From the NCBI GenBank assembly GCA_017893485.1, contig CM030362.1, positions 34,727,565-34,791,564 of the forward strand: a stretch of 64,000 nt of DNA, given 5' to 3'. A program made the translations under genes and the position numbers. The stretch's first letter is position 1; every line of letters begins with the position of its first letter. The notes beneath the pieces were generated by a model. The model did not search any database and had not been told where the DNA came from. It saw only the letters and a program-made list of their open reading frames with translations. The stretch is from Hemerocallis citrina. Taxonomy: Eukaryota > Streptophyta > Magnoliopsida > Asparagales > Asphodelaceae. Below are positions 54,470 through 64,000 of this stretch, piece after piece.

Positions 54470-55027
54470 TTTCAAGAAGACCCCATAGTTCTAACAGAAA
54501 TCAAGAGGGAAGAAGAAGTTTGGCTCAAATCATCGGTGCCCCTGAATGGGTCGTCTCAACTCTATTTATACTGTAAAAACACGCGCAAAGCACGTAAATG
54601 AAAACATGAATAGTGAGATAGTTGGTCAGTTACTGTGTGGTCCCCACCATCAATTCCTACGGTGACTAACAGATCCAATGGCTCACAAGCTCTCATACTG
54701 TTTCACTGGCATATTACACTTTACACAAAACACCCTACAATTACAATTATTACATCTCTAACTATCTCACTGCTTCAGGAAGACCCCATAGTTCTAATAG
54801 AAATCAAGAGGGAAGAAGAAGTTTGGCTCAAATCATCGACGCCTCTGAATGGGTCGTCTCAACTCTATTTATACTGTAAAAACACGTGCAAAGTACGTAA
54901 ATGAAAACATGAACAGTGAGACAACAGATCCAATGGCTCACAAGCTCTCATACCGTTTCACTGACTTATTACACTTTACACAAAACACCCTATAATTACA
55001 ATTATTACATCTCTACTGATACTAACA
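54470..55027 (-). repeat. 3' LTR portion of a chromovirus, with an internal duplication of about 303 bp
   Basis: On the minus strand it starts TGTTAGTATCAGTAG after the purine tract GAAGAGAG. It contains TATAAATAGAGTTGAGACG. GAAGACCCCATAGTTCTAA occurs at 54476 and 54779, showing a tandem copy of about 303 bp; the copy nearer 55027 lacks about 45 bp. The outer limit toward 54400 is not clear. Confidence 0.6.
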
Positions 55028-55129
55028 CTCTCTTCATATATCAGCTCTAATATCCCAAGCTCATCTCCACCCTGCAACAACTTCATTGCTTCTTAGACTA
55101 CCACTCATTCATTCAGATGTGTATCAACT

Positions 55130-56250
55130 CCATCCCCCCATCTTTGAGACCTTTCCTCAAGGTCGAAAAGAGGGAAATGACGCACCAACTCCTGATAAGG
55201 CTCCCACGAAGCCAAATCTTCACCCTGATTTTTCCATATAATCAGCACCTCCGAGATCAATTTTTTACCTTAACAACAGCTCTCCTATCTAAAATTGTTT
55301 CAGGCTCCACGAGGGATTTGTACCCAATTTGAGATATTGTTCCCTAAACTTGCACATCAGGACCCAAATGCTTTTTCAATTGCAAAATCTAAAAGACTGG
55401 ATGGATTTTGGCATCACTGGGCAAGTCTAACTTATACGCCACTGCCCCAATTCTCTCCACAACTCTGTAAGGGCCATAGTATAGGGGAGCAAGCTTTTGA
55501 ACAGCTCTTGTGGCAACTGAAATCTGTCGATATGGTTGTAGTTTCAGGTATACAAAATCACCCACTGAAAATTCCTTATCCACCCTATGAGCATTAACAT
55601 ATTTCTTCATTTGCTGCTGAGCTGGTCTCAAGTGATCCTTGAGTAGGTGCAGATGAACATCTCTTGAAAGTAAGTCCTCATCAACTTGTGGATTAACTGC
55701 AGAATCGGGAATATATGAAACAAGAGTAGGAGGAGCTCGCCCATATAAAATTTCATATGGAGTGGTCTTAGTAGAGGTGTGCCAAGAGGTTTTATACCAA
55801 TACTCCACCCATGGTAACCAACTACTCCATTCTCTGGGCTTGTGATGACAATAACATCGAAGATAACTTTCCAAACACATATTAACCACTTTGGTTTGTC
55901 CATCAGTTTGAGGGAGATACGCCGTTCAAAACTTAAGTTTGCCTTGCAATATGAGTGTTTCTATCATTAAATTGATTGTGAAAACTTCCCCTCTATCACA
56001 AACAATTGAAAGAGGCATTCCATACAGCTTGAACGCTCCCGTGGTCAATACTTGAACAATAGTTGCAACTGTATAGGGATGTTGTATCGGAAAGAAGTGT
56101 GTATATTTGCTTAATCTGTCCACAATCACTAAGATGACTGCAAATTTATGACTGATCGGAAGCTCTTCAATAAAGTCCATACTTGCATGTTGTCATACTT
56201 GATCAGGGATGGGTAAGGGTTGTAATAACCCTGATGGTGCCTGAGAGATG
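55130..56250 (-). pseudogene. Ty3/gypsy chromovirus integrase and chromodomain remnant
   Basis: From the right: APSGLLQPLPIPDQV and MDFIEELPISHKFAVILVIV (integrase core start, 56180), DRLSKYTHFFP, then a break and SYLRCYCHHKPREWSSWLPW, TTPYEILYGRAPP, VGDFVYLKLQPYRQ and YYGPYRVVERIGAVAYKLDLP (55389-55889). A chromodomain-like tail (ETILDRRAVVKVK, frame change, EDLASWEPYQELV) follows at about 55170-55310. RT and gag are absent; the element is cut at about 56250 by an LTR fragment. The chromodomain identifies the chromovirus branch. Confidence 0.88.
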
Positions 56251-56254
56251 TATT

Positions 56255-56495
56255 TGTCGGTGTATACCCTAGAAGCCAGTTATGTATTGACATTACTAGT
56301 TTACATTGCATTCTGACATTTATTTCATATATGAGGCATTTTATTTATTGTGTTGTTTATTGTGATTAAATGAGCATAATAAAATTTAGAATAGTAGGTT
56401 CAATACCATGGGATATCAAGTGCATGACTTGATTGTGAGATCCTATTGGTTGTAATCAGAACTCTATTCTTAAATATCTCTGGTCAAGTATTATT
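56255..56495. repeat. Fragment of the 1.5-kb solo-LTR family (5' 240 bp)
   Basis: It starts TGTCGGTGTATACCC and follows 18677-18915 closely, then ends where another copia LTR begins. The rest of the LTR is missing. Confidence 0.85.
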
Positions 56496-56711
56496 TGCTG
56501 AAATATAGTAAGTGCTAATGTGTATATTCTATTTCCTAATCCATAGAAAAGAGATTCCACAAATCTCTCACCCCTCAATCTTCTCTCAATCTCCTTTCTG
56601 CTTCTCTAAGAATGTAATTCTTATATATAGATCTTATATATAGAGATGCATACAGTAAAGAATAAAGAAAAATAAGAATAATAATTATTTTTCCCAAATC
56701 TATTTTCAACA
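56496..56711 (+). repeat. copia 5' LTR, 216 bp, with primer binding site at 56712
   Basis: It begins TGCTGAAATATAG and ends CTATTTTCAACA (near-inverted ends), and TGGTATCAGAGC follows at once. An internal leader follows to about 56920 and, after TRIM 2, to about 57500. No gag, pol or 3' LTR was found. Confidence 0.65.
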
Positions 56712-56880
56712 TGGTATCAGAGCTTAACCAAATCTTGGCTAGTTGAAGAAGAAGAAGAGAAGGAGGTGATCGGATCTGACACCTCCATCCTGACCCGATT
56801 CCGACCAAACCCCGACATCCCCGAACTCCCCGACCATTCTCCGTCGATCTCCGGCGAGCCTCCTTCCCATCGAAACCGAC

Positions 56881-56907
56881 CCCCCCCCCCCCCCCCCCCC
56901 CCCCCCC
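56881..56907. repeat. Poly-C tract, 27 nt
   Basis: A pure C run in the copia leader, 13 bp before TRIM 2. Other long C runs are at 52623-52643 and 17432-17447. Confidence 0.9.
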
Positions 56908-56920
56908 GTCGAGCTTCCCT

Positions 56921-57371
56921 TGTTAGGAACTTAGGAAAACTCACCCTTAAAAGCTAGCTGTTAAAGGGAGGGAGCCCAAGTTTATAAGTACCCAACATAC
57001 CGATGGGGACTAAATTTGGATCATAACATTCCACCACGCTTCCGTAACCCACTGCCCTCGGTGGTATTCACTCTAGCGACACTGGTCCGACCCGACCCTA
57101 CCAGTAATTTTAATCTAGCCTCTAGGTAGCCCTTTTCGACTCTCGGCGGCTTTCACTCTAGCGACACTGGCCCGACCCGGGTCTACCAGTAATTTTAATC
57201 TAGCCTCTAGAGCAAATTAAGAAACATGGGGTTGGCTCTGATACCAATTGTTAGGAACTTAGGAGAACTCACCCTTAAAAGCTAGCTGTTAAAGGGAGGG
57301 AGCCCAAGTTTATAACTACCCAACATTGATTCCCCATATAACCGATGTGGGACTAAATTTGGATCATAACA
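56921..57371 (-). mobile_element. TRIM-like miniature LTR retrotransposon 2, 451 bp, TSD TCCCT
   Basis: Terminal direct repeats 56921-57028 (108 bp) and 57249-57371 (123 bp) begin TGTTAGGAACTTAGG and end GGATCATAACA. TCCCT duplications are at 56916-56920 and 57372-57376. The initiator tRNA-Met site is at 57246-57235 on the minus strand, 2 nt from the right repeat. The 220-bp interior has two direct copies of an approximately 75-bp unit with CACTCTAGCGACACTGG and CAGTAATTTTAATCTAGCC. No coding sequence. Confidence 0.92.
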
Positions 57372-57479
57372 TCCCTCTCCTTCAACATCCTGACCTGCAC
57401 CCCCGCTCTGACCTTCTCCCTCCCGAGCTCCAGCGCGCCGCTCTGATCTTCGTCCACCCGTCGTCATCCAGGTCCTCGT

Positions 57480-57616
57480 CGCCCCCACTCCAGAAGCTCT
57501 TGAGGTTCGATGAAGTCACGATAAACAAGCTGGGTTGCATTCAAGCTTTCCCTCAGGAAGAAAGGGATGCTGCCATCTTGCTGATGGCTTTATCTTGTGG
57601 CCTCATACATGGTTGA
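57480..57616 (+). pseudogene. Gene 3'-exon-like fragment of unknown identity
   Basis: The open reading FDEVTINKLGCIQAFPQEER followed by DAAILLMALSCGLIHG and a stop looks like the conserved end of a plant gene, unlike any retrotransposon protein I know. It lies downstream of a copia LTR and leader. The last ten codons recur at 58180 in a tandem copy. I have a weak memory of similar tails in GATA-factor-like proteins but cannot support a name. Confidence 0.4.
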
Positions 57617-58775
57617 ATTAATATCATGCAGTTAATTGGTTGTTGATTTTAGTGTGTGTGAGAGTTAAATGGTTGTTAATTTTGCGAGCTGGAACAAAAT
57701 TGTGTGATGATTATATTTTTTGTGAGTTTGTTTCCTCGTTAATAAAGATCAGAGAAGGATTTGATGTTATTGATGAGCTATAGGCTTACAGGTTGATGAC
57801 TAGCTACCTTGTTCATTGATTTTGATACTAAATATGTAAACTGATTGATCAGATCTGGTGATTCAGTTGAAGGTAAGACATGTTCTATACTTAGGATTTT
57901 AGATAGTATTGCTAAGTAAACATGAAACAACAATCCTAAAATATTCGGATTATCTATATGAATCCTTCTCCTCTACTCAACTCTAATGAGGGCCACATTC
58001 TTTAGCGAAACAATTTTCAAATGTCTGTTAATAGCTTCAATCCAGGTCCTCTTAGCCCCATATCAACCAAACTATGAATCCAAGTCCTCCATAATTATCA
58101 TTCTATCAATTTTTCAAATTGGCGGGGTTAGCGGTCTACGTTGTATGTATCCAAACTGCCTCAATTGGTTCTCCCGCATATGGCTTTATCTTGTGGCCTC
58201 ATACATAGTTGAATTATTATCATGCAGTTAATTGGTTGTTTAGTGTTTGTGAGAAAGTTAAATCGTAATTGGTTGTTGATTTTGCGAGCTGAAACAAATT
58301 TTTGTGTGATGATTATCTTTTTTTCGAATTTGTTTCTTCATTAATAAATGTAAGAGAAGGATCTGATGTTATTGATGAGCTATAGGCTAACAAGTTTTAA
58401 TGACTAGATATCTTTGTTCATTGTTTTGATACTTAATATATAAACTTTCAGTTGAAGGTAAAACATGTTCTCTATTTACATAGTATTTTAGATAGTATTG
58501 CTAAGTACATGCAACAACAGCAGCAATCCTAAAATGTTCGAATTAGCTACATGAATCCTTCTCCTCCGCTCAATTCAAATGTGGGCCACATTCTTCAATC
58601 AATTAACAATTTTTAAATTCTTGTTAATAGCTTCAACTCAAGTCCTCTTAGCCCCATATTTACCAAACTATCAACCCAAGTCCATAATTACCATTCTATC
58701 ACTTCTCCAAATTGGCAGGGTTATCGGTCGGTCTACGTTGTATGTATCCAAACTGCCTCAATTGGTTCTCCTCCA
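57584..58775. repeat. Tandem duplication with a 596-bp unit
   Basis: ATGGCTTTATCTTGTGGCCT starts both units (57584 and 58180). Each continues through TCATGCAGTTAATTGGTTGT, AGAGAAGGAT, ATGAATCCTTCTCCTC and ACGTTGTATGTATCCAAACT. The copies differ by many substitutions and small indels, so the event is old. The breakpoint lies in the last codons of the fragment above. Confidence 0.9.
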
Positions 58776-60744
58776 TTTTATCTTAAATTGGGACAACCAT
58801 TACTTTATTCCTTATGTATTCATTTTTTATTTTGTCTTTTAGTGTGTTTGTACTCATTCACCTTAGCATCCATGTAAACATTCATAAGTCATTTCTCCGA
58901 CGATTGCATCTTTCTAAGAAACTACAGTTTCTTTTGGGGGCTTCTCCATTAAGCTCGAACTTACATGATACTAAGTATCTATTCGGCTTGGTTTCAATTA
59001 GATGGAAAACCGAAGTAGAAAATACTGCCATGTGAGCAGAAGGAATAATCACGATTTCTGACATTTCTACTCAAACAAACTATTCCATGTCATAATTTTA
59101 GGGAATTTTTATACACTCGTTAACCTATCCAACTACTCAACTAAGAAATACTTCTTTTTATTTCATAACCAATCCAAAATTACTAATTTGCATGATTATG
59201 TTGGACGCCCAAACACAAATGTTCTCCCAAATCTAAGGAATAAATTTTAACAGACAAGTTTGTATAACTGGATAAGTGAGTAAATTTGCAGTACTGTACT
59301 AAATGAATCTTGAGCAGTGAACACTAGGTATATCTACATTATAAACTTGTCTGAGAGAATGTAACTAATAAAATCACGAAGGCAAAAAATTTAATGTAAT
59401 TACAAACTATATATGAAGGAAATTACTAGATCTTAGTTACCCACTAGATGCAAATACTATCAAAACAAAAAATCTATCGATGCAAAGAAGATGTTTAAAT
59501 TAGAAAGCCACAATATCCTCTAGTTAAGTTGAAGGGTATACACATGGGAATTAGAAAGCCACGCTACCAATTGTGTGTGGTAGGAATTGAAGATAATGTG
59601 CTAGCTTGAAGCTAAAGATGTAACCGAACAGATAGAATTTGCAAAAGATTATAAAGATGTTAATATGCAAATGTCAATGATGATTATATGAGTTTCACAA
59701 GTAATCTAGAAAATGCCTTCTTTCTCTAGAACTAATTAATCAAGAGACCTCCATCAAAACTTTAATAGTAGAACTGCTTTGCACATTAGTGCTAAGCCTC
59801 CAAAATATTAAAGCAGTTGTTTACCACAGTTTCATCTTCTAAATCATTGCTATTTTCCTTAATAAGATATTCCAGATTTAGTTGTCATAAGTTTTCTTCT
59901 CATCAGTGATGACAAAGCCAACTTGATTTGAGTCAGAATAACCCAATACTCTCTACTTTGATGGAAACAGTGAGTTTGGTTTTAGAAGTATTTATACTTT
60001 CATAATTTATATGCTAATGACTTTCGGGAAAAAATACTTGCCATGAAACCTAAAAGATGAGTAGACGGTCGATGAGAATATCATGTCTATTATCACTAGA
60101 TAATTGTCAAATATGTTCAAGTAACTATCAAGCTCAGGCGTCGACTACGGTCCCAATCGTCCTTGTTGGCTTCAGCTCGATATCCCAAAGGTTAGATTTC
60201 CATTACTTGGTACTATGAATGACACAGAGACACAGTGTGTTCAAATTCATGTGGAAGTAAAGGGGCCACACTCCATTGATTGCACAAAAAAAGATCAGTA
60301 CCATATCAACAAGACAACAAACTACTACCTCTACCATCATAGATTCATAATATTTAGTTTAAGAACTTGGCAGTTGAATTGTAAAGAAACTTCTAGTAAA
60401 AATACTCAGAACAACTTGTGGTAGCTGGTAGGTATAGTACAATTTTGTTATCAACAATGTGTGGCAAAGACAAAAAGGAGTCGATCCTTTGTGATAGGGT
60501 CAGGTACCAGACACTAAAAAGGACAGGTCTTTGATGGATCCTACAGTTACCAAATCGACCCTTCGTTCCCCTTCTCATCTCCGACCTTGTGGAAACTTCT
60601 CTTGCTCCTCTCATCTGCAAATGTGGTTGCCCTTCCTTGTCCTCCTCTCAAGGAGGAATTATTCCATGGTTATTTGGTTGCATGTTTTAAACGAGAAAAT
60701 TGATTATACATTTATACTGGATGAGAAATTCTTACAAAATGCTA
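58776..60744. other. No gene seen; A/T-rich intergenic sequence
   Basis: I found no coherent frame, inverted repeat or LTR in this stretch. Short frames near 58880-59035 and 60530-60750 have no recognisable domain. Confidence 0.5.
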
Positions 60745-60951
60745 TGTTATGACCCAAATTGCTCTTAGGGCCCATTGGGCTTAGTATCTTCATATATGTA
60801 ATACTTAGAATCAAATTAATACTAATCAACATTTTTGCCCTAATCTCTCTCTTGAACAGCCGACATCTTCTTCTTCCTCTCTTCTCATCCATCTTCTCAA
60901 AACCATAACAATCCACAAACCATTCAAATCCTAACAAACTGGTATCAGAGC
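60745..60951 (+). repeat. copia 5' LTR (192 bp) and primer binding site
   Basis: The LTR starts TGTTATGACCCAAATTGC and ends AAATCCTAACA. TGGTATCAGAGC lies at 60940-60951 after a 3-nt spacer. The 3' LTR lies beyond the window. Confidence 0.88.
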
Positions 60952-61336
60952 CCTCATCTTCTCCTTCCTCTGTCTACTTCAACACCAAAACCCTCATCCT
61001 GATCCCTTCGGCCTGATCCCTTCCACCACTTCGGCAGTCACCGACCAGCGGTCTTCGTCCCGACCACTTCCGACGACTTCAGTCCAGATCCTGCCGACCA
61101 CTTCCGACGTCTTCAGTCCGGATCCTGCCGACCGACCGATCAGATCAGTCCCGATCTCTTCCAGATCTGATTGCTTCGTCCAGTCCATCCCGTGGTGATT
61201 GTTTCCTGGTCTTTGTCATCGAGAGCACCGGAGGAGAAGGATATCAAGAAGGAAGGTTTTATTTCTGTGATTTAAGTAATCAATTTTTGGGGGAGAAAAT
61301 CTTGGTGTTTTGTTGAATTGGGTTCAAGAAATTTGT

Positions 61337-64000
61337 ATGGATATGTCGGGGAAATATGATATTGAGAAGTATGATGGGAAGACGAGTTTTGCATTATGGC
61401 AAGTGCGTATGGCAGCGATTTTGTCGAGCCAAGGCGTTAAGGATGCCATTTTTGGTCGAGAAAAATTGATTGATGCGGTGGCGGATAAGAAATGGAGAGA
61501 GATGGATGATAAAGCGCTCTCTATTATCCAATTGTGTTTGAGCGATTCGACATTGCAAGAGGTCCTATCGGAGAAGACCGCTAAGGCTTTGTGGGAGAAG
61601 TTGGAGAACATCTACATGAAGAAGTCCCTCACCAATCGACTGCGGTTGAAGTTGCGCCTCTACACTCTTCGCATGGTTGAAGGTACATCAATTTCCGATC
61701 ATATTACGGAGTTTGCATCTATTTTGAATGATTTAAGTAAGATTGATGTTAAGGTGGAGGATGAGGACCAAGCCCTTTTATTATTATGCTCATTGCCCGC
61801 ATCATACAAGGCTTTTAGAGACATGTTGATTTATAGTAGAGATAAAATCTCTCTAGAGGATGTTAAGAGCAATTTGCAAGCCAAGTTGCACATTGATAGT
61901 GAGATGACCAATAATGAGAAAGGGAGCCAAGGTGTTGGTTTAGTTGTTGATCGAGGTAGGTCATGGGACCGAAACTCGAAAGATACAAGGACCCGTTCGA
62001 AGTCTAGGCACAAGAATTTGACGTGCAACTATTGTAAGAAGAAGGGACACATTAAGGCCGATTGTTTCAAGCTCAAAAATAAACAAAAGGCAGATAGTAA
62101 AGGTTCTTCTTCGGAGGAGGCCAATGTGGCCGAATGTGACACGGTTGATACTCTTTGTGTGACAGATACTAATGTTGATGATATGCATTGTTGGGTGATG
62201 GATACGGGTGCTTCGCAATACATGACTCCGAATAGAGATTGGTTTGAGACTTATGAGCCTACGGATGGTAAGGTTCTCATGGGGAATAACAATATGTGTA
62301 AGGTTGCGGGGATTGGTTCGGTGACAATTAAGTTCCATGATGGAAAGGTCCGAAGGTTGACGGGTGTGAGGCATATACCCGATTTGTCTAAGAATTTGAT
62401 TTCTTTGGGGTCTCTTGAAGAAAAGGGGTGTAAGTTCCAAAGTGAAGGTGGAGTCCTTAGAGTCTCTAAAGGAGCTCTCACAATCATGAAGGCGAAGAGA
62501 ATTGGAACTCTTTATTTCTTACAAGGTTCCACGGTCACGGGCTCGGCCGCCATTGCACGTTCGGGTACTATGTCGGATGAGGAGACTACTAGGCTTTGGC
62601 ATATGAGATTGGGGCATATGAGCGAGCGAGGAATGACCATTTTGAGCAAGAGAGGCTTGTTGTGTGGCCAATGCACGGGCAACTTGGAGTTTTGTGAGCA
62701 TTGTGTATTTGGCAAGCATAAGAGGTTGAGCTTCTCCACGGCCATTCATTCGACCAAGGGAACACTTGACTACATCCATTCGGATCTTTGGGGACCTTCT
62801 CGTGAGCCTTCCAAAGGTAATGGTTCTCGTTATATGCTTACTTTCATTGATGATTTCTCAAGGAAGGTTTGGGTTTATTTCTTGAAAGATATAAAAGTGA
62901 TGTATTTAGCACCTTCAAAGAATGGAAGTCACTTTTGGAGAACCAAACAGGAAGAAAAGTTAAGAGGTTGAGAACCGATAACGGTTTGGAGTTTTGCAAC
63001 CGTGAGTTTGACAATTTTTGCAAGGCTGAAGGGATTGTTCGGCACAAGACGGTGGTCAACACTCCACAACAAAATGGTGTTGCAGAAAGGATGAATAGGA
63101 CACTACTTGAAAGGTCTAGAAGTATGCTTTCAAATGCGGGTTTGGGTAAGGAGTTTTGGGCGGAAGCCATTAACACATCCTGCTATTTGGTGAATCGATC
63201 TCCTACCACTTCAATTGAGTTGAAGACACCCGAAGAAGTGTGGTCGGGTAAAACGGCCGATTATTCGAATTTGAGGGTGTTTGGTTGTCCCGCTTATGTA
63301 CATGTGAATGAAGGAAAGTTGGAGCCTAGATCGAAGAAGTGTATTTTTGTTGGGTATCCCAGAAATGTGAAGGGATATAAGTTGTGGTGTCCCGAATCAT
63401 CCAAGTTCCTTATTTCAAGAGATGTCATTTTCAATGAGTCGGCCATGTTGAAGGCAAATGATGTTGCACCCAAGCCGACTATTAAGGAGATTGAGAAGGT
63501 TGAGAAGAAGGTGGAGTTTGAGGTGCCGGTCCAAGAAGGTGATGATTTGATCTCACATGATGATGTCAATTTGGAGGAAGCCCAAGAAGAGGCACAACCG
63601 TATGCATTGGCAAGGGACCGAGCTAGAAGAGAAACAAGACCACCTACGAGGTATGGATACTCCGACTTTGCTTATTGTTTGGCAATTGCAGAGGATGTGG
63701 AGTATTGTGAGCCATCTTCCTACAGAGAAGCTATTTCTTCTAAAGATGCGGCCAATTGGATTGCCGCTATGAATGAAGAGTTACAATCTTTGTAACAAAA
63801 TGAGACTTGGTCTCTTGTGAAGCCTCCCAGTGGTAAGAGGATTGTGGGTTGCAAGTGGGTGTTTAAGAAGAAGATTGATGGCTCAAATCCCGCAGATTTT
63901 CGATACAAGGCAAGGCTAGTGGCTAAAGGGTATAGTCAAGTCCAAGGTGTGGACTTCAATGATGTGTTCTCTCCCGTAGTTAAGCACACCTCCATTCGAG
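61337..64000 (+). pseudogene. copia gag-pol polyprotein, one frameshift and one nonsense codon, C-terminus outside the window
   Basis: The likely start is MDMSGKYDIEKYDG at 61337. Gag (about residues 1-210, LWEKLENIYMKKSLTNRL) is followed by the zinc knuckle CNYCKKKGHIKADC (about 62026-62068), the protease motif MDTGASQYM (about 62199) and the pre-integrase motif LWHMRLGHMSERGM. The integrase core has HSDLWGPS and FIDDFSRKVWVYFLK, then RTDNGLEF and QQNGVAERMNRTL. The frame breaks at about 62885, where FLKD and YKSDVFSTFKEW are in different frames. A TAA at 63793-63795 interrupts before QNETWSL, and RT begins with GCKWVFKKK and [10 protein letters not shown] at the end. The break pattern is light, so the element is fairly young. 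Confidence 0.92.

Larger units (their letters stand above)
60745..64000 (+). mobile_element. Ty1/copia retrotransposon, 5' part, runs off the window
   Basis: The 5' LTR (60745-60936), PBS (60940-60951), a leader of about 380 bp, and gag-protease-integrase are present. RT begins just before the window ends. The single long frame and its domain order are typical of copia. It has one frameshift and one stop in the visible part. Confidence 0.93.

Overview
The window is nuclear DNA of a flowering plant, probably a eudicot. It has GT-AG introns, TATA boxes, plant LTR, LINE and DNA transposon families, microsatellites, and no operon-like gene packing. Almost all of it is nested transposable elements (TEs). 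I can support one host gene: a small two-exon gene for a membrane-anchored protein of 135 aa (exon 1 25940-26057, exon 2 44371-44660, + strand). Its single intron is 18.3 kb and is filled with transposons. The species cannot be named from the sequence.

Layout. 1-2740: no gene; GC-rich leader-like repeat. 2741-15814: a 3'-truncated Ty1/copia element (- strand), split by a complete 9.6-kb Ty3/gypsy element A (5079-14708, - strand, TSD CTGAA). 15838-23430: a decayed LINE (- strand), interrupted by a solo LTR (18677-20209, TSD TGGAG) and a deleted hAT transposon (20329-22416). 25169-25414: mini-Helitron. 25940-44660: the host gene. Its intron holds a PIF-like MITE, a hAT-like MITE and a hAT remnant. 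A second, 10.4-kb gypsy element B (31146-41571, + strand, TSD ATGAT) sits inside that remnant. 44661-47635: copia LTR remnant and a retroposed LINE-like piece. 47636-52810: a three-level nest, PIF/Harbinger containing a long-inverted-repeat element containing a TRIM. 53200-60744: minisatellites, a chromovirus fragment, LTR fragments, a second TRIM and a tandemly duplicated gene 3' end. 60745-64000: 5' part of another copia element.

The most interesting system is the pair A and B. They belong to two subfamilies of one Tat/Retand-like lineage (dual RNase H, 88-bp tandem arrays, a gene on the opposite strand). A has gag-protease but has lost all of RT-RNase H-integrase by an in-frame deletion. 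B has an open 1101-codon pol but has lost the gag core by an in-frame deletion. Both keep the opposite-strand gene complete: own TATA box, four exons with identical intron phases, no stop codon, and a poly(A) signal. The two defects are complementary, and the antisense gene is the only part kept whole in both. Both LTR types also carry four ACGTGGC-type motifs spaced about 32 bp apart.

All identifications rest on reading motifs and comparing segments within the window. No database search was run.
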